A DNA stretch of 64,000 nt from Salinispirillum sp049115955 (lineage in GTDB: Bacteria > Pseudomonadota > Gammaproteobacteria > Pseudomonadales > Natronospirillaceae). Both the position numbers and the translations under genes were made by a program. Below, in pieces: positions 52,811 to 60,779 of the stretch. The stretch spans positions 248,001 through 312,000 of the forward strand of contig JAGDZJ010000004.1 of NCBI GenBank assembly GCA_049115955.1. The letters are read 5' to 3'. Every line of letters starts with the position of its first letter. Positions within the stretch are counted from its first letter, which is position 1. The notes under the pieces are model-generated. The model saw only the letters and a list, made by a program, of their open reading frames with translations. It was not told where the DNA came from and did not search any database.

Positions 52811-53743
52811 GTGACAGAGCAGCAGACAGAAGACAAAAAGTTATTCAGCCGCCGTAATATGTGGATCCTCATTTTCGTGTTGATTCCACTGATCTACGTG
52901 CTGAATGAAATGGGTGCTGATGACGACTCGCCCAACAGCGCCAATTCTGAGCCGCTACAAACGCTCTTTGATATGGGCCAAGTGGCGGTGCAGCGCGAAC
53001 GCTTGAGTGGTCAGCCTGTCTGGTGGGCGGCCTTGCCGGGCAGCGGCGTGGTAGAAATAGGTATCTTGGAGCCTCGTCTGCCGACGGCACGTATCCCCAT
53101 TCCTGATTCACAGGACTTGGTCACCACGGCCCGGAACAACCAGTTCATCGTCTATTTACGTTCCCCGGTTGAGCAGGCCGCACTTGAAGTCAGCCTCGAC
53201 TTCTTAACCGAGTGGCTGCCGCCGCCATCGCCAGAGACCACCTATGTCTTGGCGGGCGACCTCAATGCGGCTTTGACCGAACAACTGGTAAGTATTTTGT
53301 CGCGCAGCCGAGGCCCGGCCATTCCTTTCTTGGCGCAACCGCGAGCATCCATTACGCGTTTAATCAGCCCGCCCACGGGCACGCAAGACCAGTTGGCCTT
53401 TTTGATGGCGGCGGAATTGCTCAGTGAGCGTTTAGCGGGCTACAACATCCAGCTGAGTTGGGATCATCGTGGGGAGCGTAGTATTGCGCTGATCAATTCG
53501 TCCCTGAACCCAGAGCACCGAGAGGTGCCCAGTGAAGCCGACTTCGAACGCGTGCAAAACGCGTTTTTAAATCAAGCGTATCAGACTGAACGCAGCGTAC
53601 AGCAGATCAGCCGATACATGATGACCATGGCGGCCTTTGGTCTGGGTACCGACTATATGGCGACGCAGACGACGCGCACACGCACACTGGACTACGCCAC
53701 GTTCGCGCGCGTTTGGCGGGAGCGCATCAGTGCCACGCAGTAG
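52811..53743 (+). CDS. Membrane-anchored protein of unknown function, possible degenerate M16-like
   Basis: The 310-residue product has a basic N-terminus, one membrane helix (about residues 18-33) and a large soluble domain that should be periplasmic. It contains no HxxEH zinc motif. In pseudomonads two M16 (insulinase-like) protease genes sit exactly here, between ftsY and rsmD. The segment LAFLMAAELLSERLAGY and the overall strand/helix rhythm look like the inactive lobe of that fold. I propose a reduced M16 homologue, but only weakly. The start is GTG 52811, without a clear ribosome site; it overlaps rsmD by 14 bases. Confidence 0.7.
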   Translation: MTEQQTEDKKLFSRRNMWILIFVLIPLIYVLNEMGADDDSPNSANSEPLQTLFDMGQVAVQRERLSGQPVWWAALPGSGVVEIGILEPRLPTARIPIPDSQDLVTTARNNQFIVYLRSPVEQAALEVSLDFLTEWLPPPSPETTYVLAGDLNAALTEQLVSILSRSRGPAIPFLAQPRASITRLISPPTGTQDQLAFLMAAELLSERLAGYNIQLSWDHRGERSIALINSSLNPEHREVPSEADFERVQNAFLNQAYQTERSVQQISRYMMTMAAFGLGTDYMATQTTRTRTLDYATFARVWRERISATQ

Positions 53744-54353
53744 CAAAACGGCAGCCGTGCAGCGCAGTGAAAACAGCTTGCGGATTACCGGTGGTGATAT
53801 GCGGGGCCGTCGCTTTCACTTTGCCGTACGGCCCGGGTTGCGGCCTACTTTAGAGCGTGAGCGCGAACGATTGTTCAACTGGCTACAATACGATCTCGCC
53901 GGACGACGGGTGCTCGACGGCTTCGCCGGCAGCGGCGTACTGGGACTGGAGGCACTGAGCCGGAACGCTGCGCATTGCACCTTCATTGAGCGCGATGCGG
54001 TCGCGGCTAAGGCCATTACGCAGACGGTTGAGACCTTTCGCTGTGCCAAGCGTAGCCGTGTGTCTGCGACGGATTTCTTCAGTTGGATCAAAACAACGCC
54101 AGACACCTTTGATGTGGTGTTTCTGGACCCACCGTTCGCCGCTGATCTGTTCGAGCAAGCAGTGGCAGCCTTGGCTACAGCGTCGGCAGTGCGTGATGGC
54201 GCATTGGTTTATTTGGAAGCCCCGGCCAGTTACGTGCCACAGTGGAGTGCCATGTGGTCGGTAGAAAAAGACAAGAAGAGTGGGTCCTTGGTGCAGTATC
54301 TGATTCGCAAAATCGCGCGCGGTGACACGACCGACAAACAGGAGACGGAATGA
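53730..54353 (+). CDS. rsmD: RsmD, 16S rRNA m2G966 methyltransferase
   Basis: RsmD methylates N2 of G966 of 16S rRNA with SAM. I use GTG 53730, seven bases after GGGAG (53718-53722), giving 207 residues; longer in-frame sequence upstream lies inside the preceding gene. Markers are LRITGGDMRGRRF (about residues 17-29), GLRPTLERERERLFNWL, the SAM motif DGFAGSGVLGLEALSR, and the catalytic FLDPPF. It overlaps both neighbours, so the three genes form one transcript. Confidence 0.94.
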   Translation: MPRSSKTAAVQRSENSLRITGGDMRGRRFHFAVRPGLRPTLERERERLFNWLQYDLAGRRVLDGFAGSGVLGLEALSRNAAHCTFIERDAVAAKAITQTVETFRCAKRSRVSATDFFSWIKTTPDTFDVVFLDPPFAADLFEQAVAALATASAVRDGALVYLEAPASYVPQWSAMWSVEKDKKSGSLVQYLIRKIARGDTTDKQETE

Positions 54354-55762
54354 TGAGTGAGCAGCCAACGTTGGAAGCTCGATTTGCACGCCAGAAAGCC
54401 GCTTTTGAAACGCAGCGCTATCCTGATTTGCTGGAGCGTAAGCGTCGGTTACGTTTATTGCGTAGATTAGTGGCGGAGAATCAGGAATTGATCTGCACTG
54501 CTATTTCAGTGGATTTTGGTCACCGCAGTCATGACGAAACACAGTTTGCCGAAATCATTCCGACCTTGTCGGCGATCGACTATCACCTGAAGAAGATGCC
54601 GGGATGGCTGCGCCCGGAGCGTCGCCTTTCGCATTGGACCTTCTGGCCCAGCCGGGCAGCGGTGCACTATCAGCCCAAAGGCGTTGCGGGCATCATTGTG
54701 CCGTGGAACTACCCGCTGTATTTGGCCACCGGTCCATTGATCAGTGCGCTGACGGCAGGCAATCACGCCATGATTAAGATGTCCGAAGCGACTCCCGAGT
54801 TTTCTGCATGCTTTGCCAGTTTGGTGGCGCGCTATTTCGACAGCTCCTTGGTGACGGTGGTGGAGGGTGATGTGGATGTTGCCGTGGCGTTTGGGCAACT
54901 GCCGTTCGATCACCTGCTGTTTACCGGGTCGACCACCGTGGGTAAAGCGGTGATGCGTGCTGCGGCCGAGCACCTGACACCCGTGACGCTGGAATTGGGC
55001 GGCAAGTCGCCCGCCTTCATCGGCCCGCGGGCACCGATTAAGGAAGCCGCCGAGCGGATTGCCTTTGCGAAGGGCATGAACGCCGGACAAACCTGCGTCG
55101 CACCCGACTACGTATTGGTACAAGAAGACCAAGCCGCTGCCTTTATCGAGCACTATAAGCAAGCAATGGCGGGCTTTTACGCCGACTACATTGAGAACCC
55201 GGACTACAGCGCCGTGGTGAACGACCGGCAGCGCAAACGGCTGTTGAGTTGGTTCAACGAAGCCGTTAAAGCCGGGGCGAAATGGCACGCCCCATGGACG
55301 TTGGCTGACGACTGGCAGAAACAGATCAAGCTGCCGCCGTTGGTGATTACTGATGCGCCAGACAACACAGCCTTGATGCAAGAAGAAATCTTCGGCCCGT
55401 GGTTGCCGCTGGTGACCTATCGTCAAGAAGCGGACGCCATAGCGTACATCAACGCTCGGCCACGTCCGCTCGCGCTGTACTATTTCGGCTACGATGCGCG
55501 CACGCGTGAAACCTTGTTAGCAGAAACCCACAGTGGCGGCATGGTGGTCAATAACGCCTTGGTGCATGTGGCCTATGATCAACTGCCTTTCGGTGGCATC
55601 GGGCCTTCGGGTATGGGTGCCTACCATGGCTTTGAGGGCTTTCAGACGTTCTCGCACGCCCGCGCGGTGGTGCGTCATGGTCGGCTCAGCGCCATCCCGT
55701 TGATCTTTCCGCCCTTTGGCCGCGGTGTGCATAAGTTGATGCAGCGTTTGGTTGGGCGCTAA
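54350..55762 (+). CDS. Aldehyde dehydrogenase, coniferyl-aldehyde-dehydrogenase-like
   Basis: The 470-residue NAD(P)-dependent aldehyde dehydrogenase belongs to the short-N-terminus class 3-like group (coniferyl aldehyde dehydrogenase and fatty aldehyde types). It has VPWNYPLYLATGPLISAL at about residues 118-135, the glutamate motif LELGGKSPAF (about 213-222) and catalytic cysteine in NAGQTCVAPDYVLV (about 245-258). The substrate cannot be determined. ATG 54350 overlaps the rsmD stop (ATGA); the next ATG at 54353 is equally possible. Confidence 0.93.
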   Translation: MMSEQPTLEARFARQKAAFETQRYPDLLERKRRLRLLRRLVAENQELICTAISVDFGHRSHDETQFAEIIPTLSAIDYHLKKMPGWLRPERRLSHWTFWPSRAAVHYQPKGVAGIIVPWNYPLYLATGPLISALTAGNHAMIKMSEATPEFSACFASLVARYFDSSLVTVVEGDVDVAVAFGQLPFDHLLFTGSTTVGKAVMRAAAEHLTPVTLELGGKSPAFIGPRAPIKEAAERIAFAKGMNAGQTCVAPDYVLVQEDQAAAFIEHYKQAMAGFYADYIENPDYSAVVNDRQRKRLLSWFNEAVKAGAKWHAPWTLADDWQKQIKLPPLVITDAPDNTALMQEEIFGPWLPLVTYRQEADAIAYINARPRPLALYYFGYDARTRETLLAETHSGGMVVNNALVHVAYDQLPFGGIGPSGMGAYHGFEGFQTFSHARAVVRHGRLSAIPLIFPPFGRGVHKLMQRLVGR

Positions 55763-55803
55763 ATCCACTCGCACCCGCTACATTTCGTGGGAAGTTGAGT
55801 CGC

Positions 55804-55836
55804 GCTGGGGTTTCGCGCTACCATGCGTTCCCCAGC
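55804..55836 (+). other. Inverted repeat upstream of coaD
   Basis: GCTGGGG (55804-55810) and CCCCAGC (55830-55836) form a seven-pair stem with a 19-base loop in the gap between the aldehyde dehydrogenase and coaD. It is 22 bases before the coaD start and has no T-run. It may be a weak transcript-end or leader structure. Confidence 0.4.
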
Positions 55837-55858
55837 CATAATCTGAGAGAGTGACACT

Positions 55859-56347
55859 ATGGTGACCATTGTTTATCCCGGTACCTTTGATCCGATCACC
55901 ATCGGTCACCGTGATCTGGTTGAGCGCGCCAGTCGACTGTTCGACCACATTGTTGTCGGCGTCGCAGCGAGCCCGAAAAAGCGCCCGCTGTTCAGCCTGG
56001 ACGAGCGCGTTGAGCTGGCCACAACCGTATTGCAGGATATCCCGAACGTCACCGTACTCGGTTTTCGCAATCTGCTGGTGGACTTCGTGCAAGAGCAGAA
56101 TGCGCAAGCGATTTTGCGCGGTTTGCGCGCCGTGTCGGATTTCGAATACGAATTTCAGTTGGCGAACATGAACCGTGCGCTGGTCGATAACATGGAAAGT
56201 TTGTTTTTGACGCCGGCAGAACACTACTCATTCATATCATCTACGCTGGTGCGTGAAGTATCATTGCTGGGCGGTGACGTCGCCAAGTTTGTTCATCCGG
56301 TGGTGGCTGCCGCTTTGAAAGAAAAAAGCGGTCAGTTGGCTCAATAG
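55859..56347 (+). CDS. coaD: CoaD, phosphopantetheine adenylyltransferase
   Basis: CoaD makes dephospho-CoA from 4'-phosphopantetheine and ATP. The 162-residue protein has the nucleotidyltransferase motif YPGTFDPITIGH (H17), the LRGLRAVSDFEYEFQLANMNR block and the ISSTLVREVSLLGGDV C-terminal signature. It starts at ATG 55859. yfhL follows after 16 bases, an order also seen in pseudomonads. Confidence 0.96.
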   Translation: MVTIVYPGTFDPITIGHRDLVERASRLFDHIVVGVAASPKKRPLFSLDERVELATTVLQDIPNVTVLGFRNLLVDFVQEQNAQAILRGLRAVSDFEYEFQLANMNRALVDNMESLFLTPAEHYSFISSTLVREVSLLGGDVAKFVHPVVAAALKEKSGQLAQ

Positions 56348-56363
56348 AGGTTCATAAAACACC

Positions 56364-56612
56364 ATGGCGCTCATCATTACCGACGATTGTATCAATTGCG
56401 ATGTTTGCGAACCCGAATGCCCGAACGGCGCGATTTCAGAAGGTGAAGAGATTTACGTAATCGATCCCAACCTGTGCACGGAGTGCGTGGGTCACTATGA
56501 CGAGCCGCAGTGTCAGCAAGTCTGTCCGGTTGATTGCATACCACTGGACCCGAATCGGGTCGAAAGCAAAGACCAATTGATGGAAAAGTACCGCATCATC
56601 ACTGCAGCGTAA
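56364..56612 (+). CDS. yfhL: 2[4Fe-4S] ferredoxin, YfhL/Allochromatium type
   Basis: The 82-residue ferredoxin has two cluster motifs: C9-x2-C12-x2-C15-x3-C19 and C38-x2-C41-x8-C50-x3-C54. The second carries the extra residues between the second and third cysteines that characterise the Allochromatium type with unusually low potential. An additional cysteine C58 follows. The physiological partner is unknown. It converges on algR with nine bases between the stops. Confidence 0.95.
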   Translation: MALIITDDCINCDVCEPECPNGAISEGEEIYVIDPNLCTECVGHYDEPQCQQVCPVDCIPLDPNRVESKDQLMEKYRIITAA

Positions 56613-56621
56613 TGCCCGGTT

Positions 56622-57344
56622 TTAACGGGTCTTTAAGTGCTCCCTCAGCGTACGCACATGGCGCCGACTCACTGGCAGACGCGCATTGTTCCGCAGCGTC
56701 ACCCAATAAACCCCTTGTTCACGCTGTATAGCCCGCAGGGCATCCAAACGCACCAGATGGCTGCGGTGGATGCGCGCTAACCCTGTATCGTCCAATTCTT
56801 CCCACTCTTTTAGCGCGCGGTGACTCACGTATTCCCGGTCGTCTGTGACCACGCTCACCCAGCGTTCTTCTGCACTGCAATAACAAACGGCGCTGACATC
56901 AATCAGCTCACCGGTACCATCCGAGTGCAAACTTATGCGCCGTGCGGCTTGGGCGGTAACGGACGACGATTGTAAGCGGTGGCTTTTGCGCACCCGAGCA
57001 AGGGTGGCTTCGAGTTCATCGCGCTTAATGGGCTTCAGTAAGTAGCCGTCTGCGCCTTGCTGGATCGCGGGCAATGCATAGTCGCTGTACGCCGTGGTCA
57101 TAATGACCGCCGGTGGCACAGTCCGCTGTTTCAGTGTGGTGAGCCAGTCCAAGCCGCTTCCGCCCGGCATTTCAATGTCGAGCAAGACCAAGGCGATGTC
57201 GAGGTCGGGGTTCTGTAGGCAGCGCTGTGCGGCCAGCGTGTCGGCGGCCTGCAGCACCTGCGCATCGGGTGCAATCTCCTGCATCAATAGCTCAAGGCGA
57301 ATGCGTGCTAGTTTTTCGTCGTCAACGATCAACACGTGCATCAC
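56622..57344 (-). CDS. algR: AlgR, LytTR-family response regulator
   Basis: AlgR is the output regulator of AlgZ/AlgR. In P. aeruginosa it controls alginate, virulence and type IV pilus minor-pilin genes. The 240-residue protein has an N-terminal receiver with D56 (VLLDIEMPG) and a C-terminal LytTR DNA-binding domain (about residues 140-238, with RIHRSHLVRLDAL and NARLPVSRRHV). It overlaps algZ by four bases. Downstream the usual hemC-hemD is missing; a ferredoxin gene faces it instead. Confidence 0.93.
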   Translation of the reverse strand: MMHVLIVDDEKLARIRLELLMQEIAPDAQVLQAADTLAAQRCLQNPDLDIALVLLDIEMPGGSGLDWLTTLKQRTVPPAVIMTTAYSDYALPAIQQGADGYLLKPIKRDELEATLARVRKSHRLQSSSVTAQAARRISLHSDGTGELIDVSAVCYCSAEERWVSVVTDDREYVSHRALKEWEELDDTGLARIHRSHLVRLDALRAIQREQGVYWVTLRNNARLPVSRRHVRTLREHLKTR

Positions 57345-58384
57345 AAACTCCGCATCGTTGAGTTCACTTCAGGTTGGTAGGGTAAGCGCATGGTCACGAC
57401 AAAGGCATCGTCGGTGGTGCGGATGATCAGCTCAAACCCGTCACCCATCAACGCTTGGCCGCGCGCGCGTAAGGTATCCAGTGCTGTGCCGTTACCGTCG
57501 GTTGCGGTATGCGGTGGCGGTAACGGATTACTCACTTGCACGCACCAGTGCGCCGTGTCGCGATAGGCCTTAACTTCGACGCTACCGCCTTCAACCCGTG
57601 GGCCAATGCCGTGACGGACGGCATTTTCCACCAAGGGTTGCAGCGCCAGAATAGGCAGTGGCTGGCTTAGCAAGTCGTCATCGATGGACCAGTTAATGTG
57701 TAAGCGCTCGCCAAAACGGGCTTGTTCTAACCCTGCGTAAGCTTGCGTCAGCGCCACCTCTTGCGCCAGGGTAATCAAGGTTTGGTTGGGTTGCAGACTG
57801 GCACGCATCAGGTCAGACAATTGCTCAACGGCGTTTTCGGCCTGACGTGCGTCCTGTCGGACAAGGGCGGCAATGGCATTGAGTGCATTAAACAAAAAGT
57901 GCGGATTGATGCGGGCTTGCAAGGCATCCAACTGCGCCTGTGTGGTCGCTTGCTGGCGCAGCGCAAGGCTATGTTGCAGATACCAATAGCGCAGCAGCAA
58001 GGCGCAAAACAGCATAATGGCGCTGGCTTGCATCAGCGTTACCAGCCACTCGGGCTCAGCCCGTGCGGGCAGCAGCCACGCAAGCAAGCGGTAACCCAGC
58101 AACAACCCTAGTACTGTGATGACACTGAGGGTGACCCAATACAGCATCCAATGTCGATGTCGGCTGCCATCAATGCCTCGGCGCTGTAACTGGCACAGCG
58201 TAACGAGGCCGATCAGTCCCACCCAATGGGCATATAGAGAGGCCATGGCGAGCTGCCACCAAAATGCCTCGGGGCCACCCAGCAGCGCAAATATTAATGC
58301 CAGCAGTTGGCAAATCAGCAATACAAACCACGCGGCGGTGTCGCTGCATAAACCGGGCGCACTGGTTCTACTGATGAAGGCCAT
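57341..58384 (-). CDS. algZ: AlgZ (FimS), LytS-type sensor histidine kinase
   Basis: AlgZ is the membrane partner of AlgR. The 347-residue protein has five or six hydrophobic segments in the first 150 residues, then the His_kinase domain with ARINPHFLFNALNAIAALV (phospho-accepting histidine in NPHFLFN) and an ATPase domain with QPLVENAVRHGI. The usual DNGxG-type G-box is not obvious, as in P. aeruginosa FimS. It is divergent from argH, as in Pseudomonas. Confidence 0.92.
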   Translation of the reverse strand: MAFISRTSAPGLCSDTAAWFVLLICQLLALIFALLGGPEAFWWQLAMASLYAHWVGLIGLVTLCQLQRRGIDGSRHRHWMLYWVTLSVITVLGLLLGYRLLAWLLPARAEPEWLVTLMQASAIMLFCALLLRYWYLQHSLALRQQATTQAQLDALQARINPHFLFNALNAIAALVRQDARQAENAVEQLSDLMRASLQPNQTLITLAQEVALTQAYAGLEQARFGERLHINWSIDDDLLSQPLPILALQPLVENAVRHGIGPRVEGGSVEVKAYRDTAHWCVQVSNPLPPPHTATDGNGTALDTLRARGQALMGDGFELIIRTTDDAFVVTMRLPYQPEVNSTMRSL

Positions 58385-58482
58385 TAAAAGAGCTACCGAA
58401 GTATTGTCATGGCGCTACCTTAAACCCAATGACACCTTAGGCCAATCGCCCTAGGTTGGAAATGTGCCCTACGTCCGGTGCC

Positions 58483-58510
58483 TTTGCAGGTAAACTGTAT
58501 GGTGTATACT
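58483..58510 (+). promoter_or_regulatory. Sigma70 promoter of argH
   Basis: TTTGCA at 58483-58488 and TATACT at 58505-58510 are separated by 16 bases. The leader to argH is about 42 bases. The rest of the 175-base divergent gap to algZ shows no further motif. Confidence 0.6.
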
Positions 58511-58559
58511 CGCGCACAGTGCACATTTTAGTTTTCGATTTCTCAGCCACGGAGTCAAC

Positions 58560-59957
58560 ATGTCAGACAGTCAGACCAACGTTCAGTGGGGCGGCCGCTT
58601 CACGGAATCCACCGATGCCTTTGTCGCCGCATTCACCGCCAGCGTGGGGTTTGACCGTCGCCTGTATCGTCAAGACATCGCTGGATCGATTGCGCACGCG
58701 ACCATGTTGGCGAAAGTGGGCGTGTTGACCGATGGCGAACGCGATCAAATCGTGACGGGCTTACAAGACGTGCAAAAAGACATCGAGGCCGGACGATTTG
58801 AATGGAGTGTAGCGCTGGAAGACGTCCACATGAATGTGGAAAAGGCGCTGACCGACAAAATCGGCTTGGTGGGTAAAAAGCTGCACACCGGGCGTTCGCG
58901 CAATGACCAAGTAGCGACCGACATTCGGTTGTATTTGCGTGACGAAATCGACCACCTGCTGAGCGAAATCACGCGCTTGCAAACCGGTTTGATCAATCTG
59001 GCTGAACAAGAAGCGGATACCATTATGCCGGGCTTCACGCATTTGCAAACGGCGCAGCCGGTGACCTTTGGCCACCATTTGCTGGCGTGGAATGAAATGC
59101 TGGTGCGTGACTACGACCGCTTGGTGGACTGCCGCAAGCGCGTCAATGTGTTGCCTTTGGGTGCAGCGGCGCTGGCCGGCACCACCTATCCGATTGATCG
59201 TGCGTACACGGCGCAACTGTTGGGTTTCGACAAACCCACCGAAAACAGTTTAGACAGCGTCTCCGACCGTGATTTTGCCATTGAGTTCGCCAGTGCCGCG
59301 TCCTTGATCATGATGCACTTGTCGCGCATGTCTGAAGAACTAGTACTGTGGACTTCGGCCCAGTTCAATTTCATTGAGCTGCCCGACCGCTTCTGCACTG
59401 GCTCGTCGATCATGCCGCAGAAGAAGAACCCCGACGTACCTGAATTAGTGCGTGGTAAGTCTGGGCGTATTTTTGGTCACTTGGTGTCATTGCTGACCCT
59501 GATGAAGTCGCAACCGTTGGCGTACAACAAAGACAATCAAGAAGACAAAGAACCGATTTTCGACACCGTTGACAACCTAGGTGGTTCGTTACGCGCCTTT
59601 GCCGACATGATTCCGCACATTCTTGCCAAGCGCGACAGCATGCGCGAATCCGCCATCCGTGGTTTTTCGACCGCGACCGACTTGGCCGATTACTTGGTGA
59701 AGAAGGGCATGGCGTTCCGCGACGCCCACGAAGTGGTGGGCAAGTCGGTAGCCTATGGCATTGCGCAGAATAAAGACTTAGGACAGATGTCGCTCGCCGA
59801 GTTACAACAATTTAGCGACACCATTGCGGACGATGTGTTTGATGTGCTGACGCTCGAAGGTTCGGTCGCAGCGCGAGATCATTTTGGTGGTACAGCGCCG
59901 AATCAGGTACGCGCGGCTGTAACTCGGGCACGCGACCTGTTAGCGCAGCGCTCTTAA
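58560..59957 (+). CDS. argH: ArgH, argininosuccinate lyase
   Basis: ArgH splits argininosuccinate into arginine and fumarate, the last step of arginine synthesis. The 465-residue protein has the N-terminal WGGRFTESTDAF, the HTGRSRNDQVATD motif, the catalytic-histidine segment PGFTHLQTAQP and the superfamily signature GSSIMPQKKNPDVPE (about residues 281-295). It starts at ATG 58560. It is divergent from algZ, the P. aeruginosa arrangement. Confidence 0.97.
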   Translation: MSDSQTNVQWGGRFTESTDAFVAAFTASVGFDRRLYRQDIAGSIAHATMLAKVGVLTDGERDQIVTGLQDVQKDIEAGRFEWSVALEDVHMNVEKALTDKIGLVGKKLHTGRSRNDQVATDIRLYLRDEIDHLLSEITRLQTGLINLAEQEADTIMPGFTHLQTAQPVTFGHHLLAWNEMLVRDYDRLVDCRKRVNVLPLGAAALAGTTYPIDRAYTAQLLGFDKPTENSLDSVSDRDFAIEFASAASLIMMHLSRMSEELVLWTSAQFNFIELPDRFCTGSSIMPQKKNPDVPELVRGKSGRIFGHLVSLLTLMKSQPLAYNKDNQEDKEPIFDTVDNLGGSLRAFADMIPHILAKRDSMRESAIRGFSTATDLADYLVKKGMAFRDAHEVVGKSVAYGIAQNKDLGQMSLAELQQFSDTIADDVFDVLTLEGSVAARDHFGGTAPNQVRAAVTRARDLLAQRS

Positions 59958-59996
59958 GTGCTCGTTTATAGTGAACGGTGATGGAGGGGTTGTGCT

Positions 59997-60779
59997 GTGT
60001 GTTTGATCACCCTGGCGTATCAACAGCACGCTGACTTCCCGCTGTTGCTGGCGGCAAACCGTGACGAGTTCTACGCTCGGCCAACGCAAGCACTGGACTA
60101 CTGGCCCGAGCAGCCCGGCTTGCTGGCGGGGAAGGACCTGCAAGCCGGTGGCACCTGGATGGGCGTCATTGTGCGCGGGCCTAATACCGGCCGTTTCGCT
60201 GCGCTGACCAACGTGCGTCAACTGCCTGCACCCGAGATGCAAGCGCCATCGCGCGGTGAGCTGGTCACTCAGGTGTTACTGTCGGCGCCGAGTATTCCTG
60301 ACTGCTTAGAAGCATTGGCGCTGCGCGGGCACCTCTATCAGGGTTTCAATTTGATCGCCGGTGATGCCACTGGCCTATGGTATCTAAGCAATCGGGTATC
60401 CGGTGTAAAGGCATTGTCACCCGGAGTCTACGGGCTCAGTAACGGCACCTTGGATGAGCCATGGCCGAAAACCACGTTGGCGTGCGCGCAGTTGAATGAC
60501 TTTTTGGCCGAGCCCGGCTCGGTGCGCGATCTCGCCGTATTGTTATCGAGTCCCACGCGCGCTGCCGATGCGGCGCTGCCCAATACTGGTATTGCGCTGG
60601 AATGGGAGCGTGCACTGTCGGCGCAAAGGATCGATATTCCCGACTACGGTACGCGCGCGCAGACCGGGCTGCTGGTAACGTCGCAGGGTGAAGCTCAAGT
60701 CTACGAACACACTCTGCTGCCGGTGCCAGGTTCTACACCGCCAACGGGAAAAGAATTCCGTCTACCGGGCTTCTGGTAA
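59997..60779 (+). CDS. NRDE (TANGO2) family protein
   Basis: The 260-residue protein starts MCLITLAYQQHADFPLLLAANRDEF: the invariant Cys2 and the NRDE motif at about residue 20 define the NRDE/TANGO2 family. An N-terminal-nucleophile hydrolase fold is likely. Biochemical roles discussed for the family include heme and acyl-lipid handling; none can be assigned here. The start is GTG 59997 behind a strong GGAGGGG. Its last 18 bases overlap the 3' end of the convergent MFS gene. Confidence 0.9.
   Translation: MCLITLAYQQHADFPLLLAANRDEFYARPTQALDYWPEQPGLLAGKDLQAGGTWMGVIVRGPNTGRFAALTNVRQLPAPEMQAPSRGELVTQVLLSAPSIPDCLEALALRGHLYQGFNLIAGDATGLWYLSNRVSGVKALSPGVYGLSNGTLDEPWPKTTLACAQLNDFLAEPGSVRDLAVLLSSPTRAADAALPNTGIALEWERALSAQRIDIPDYGTRAQTGLLVTSQGEAQVYEHTLLPVPGSTPPTGKEFRLPGFW

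Noticed and set aside
56613..56630. Bidirectional terminator between yfhL and algR
   Set aside because: CCCG/CGGG gives only a four-pair stem with no proper T-run, too weak to call.
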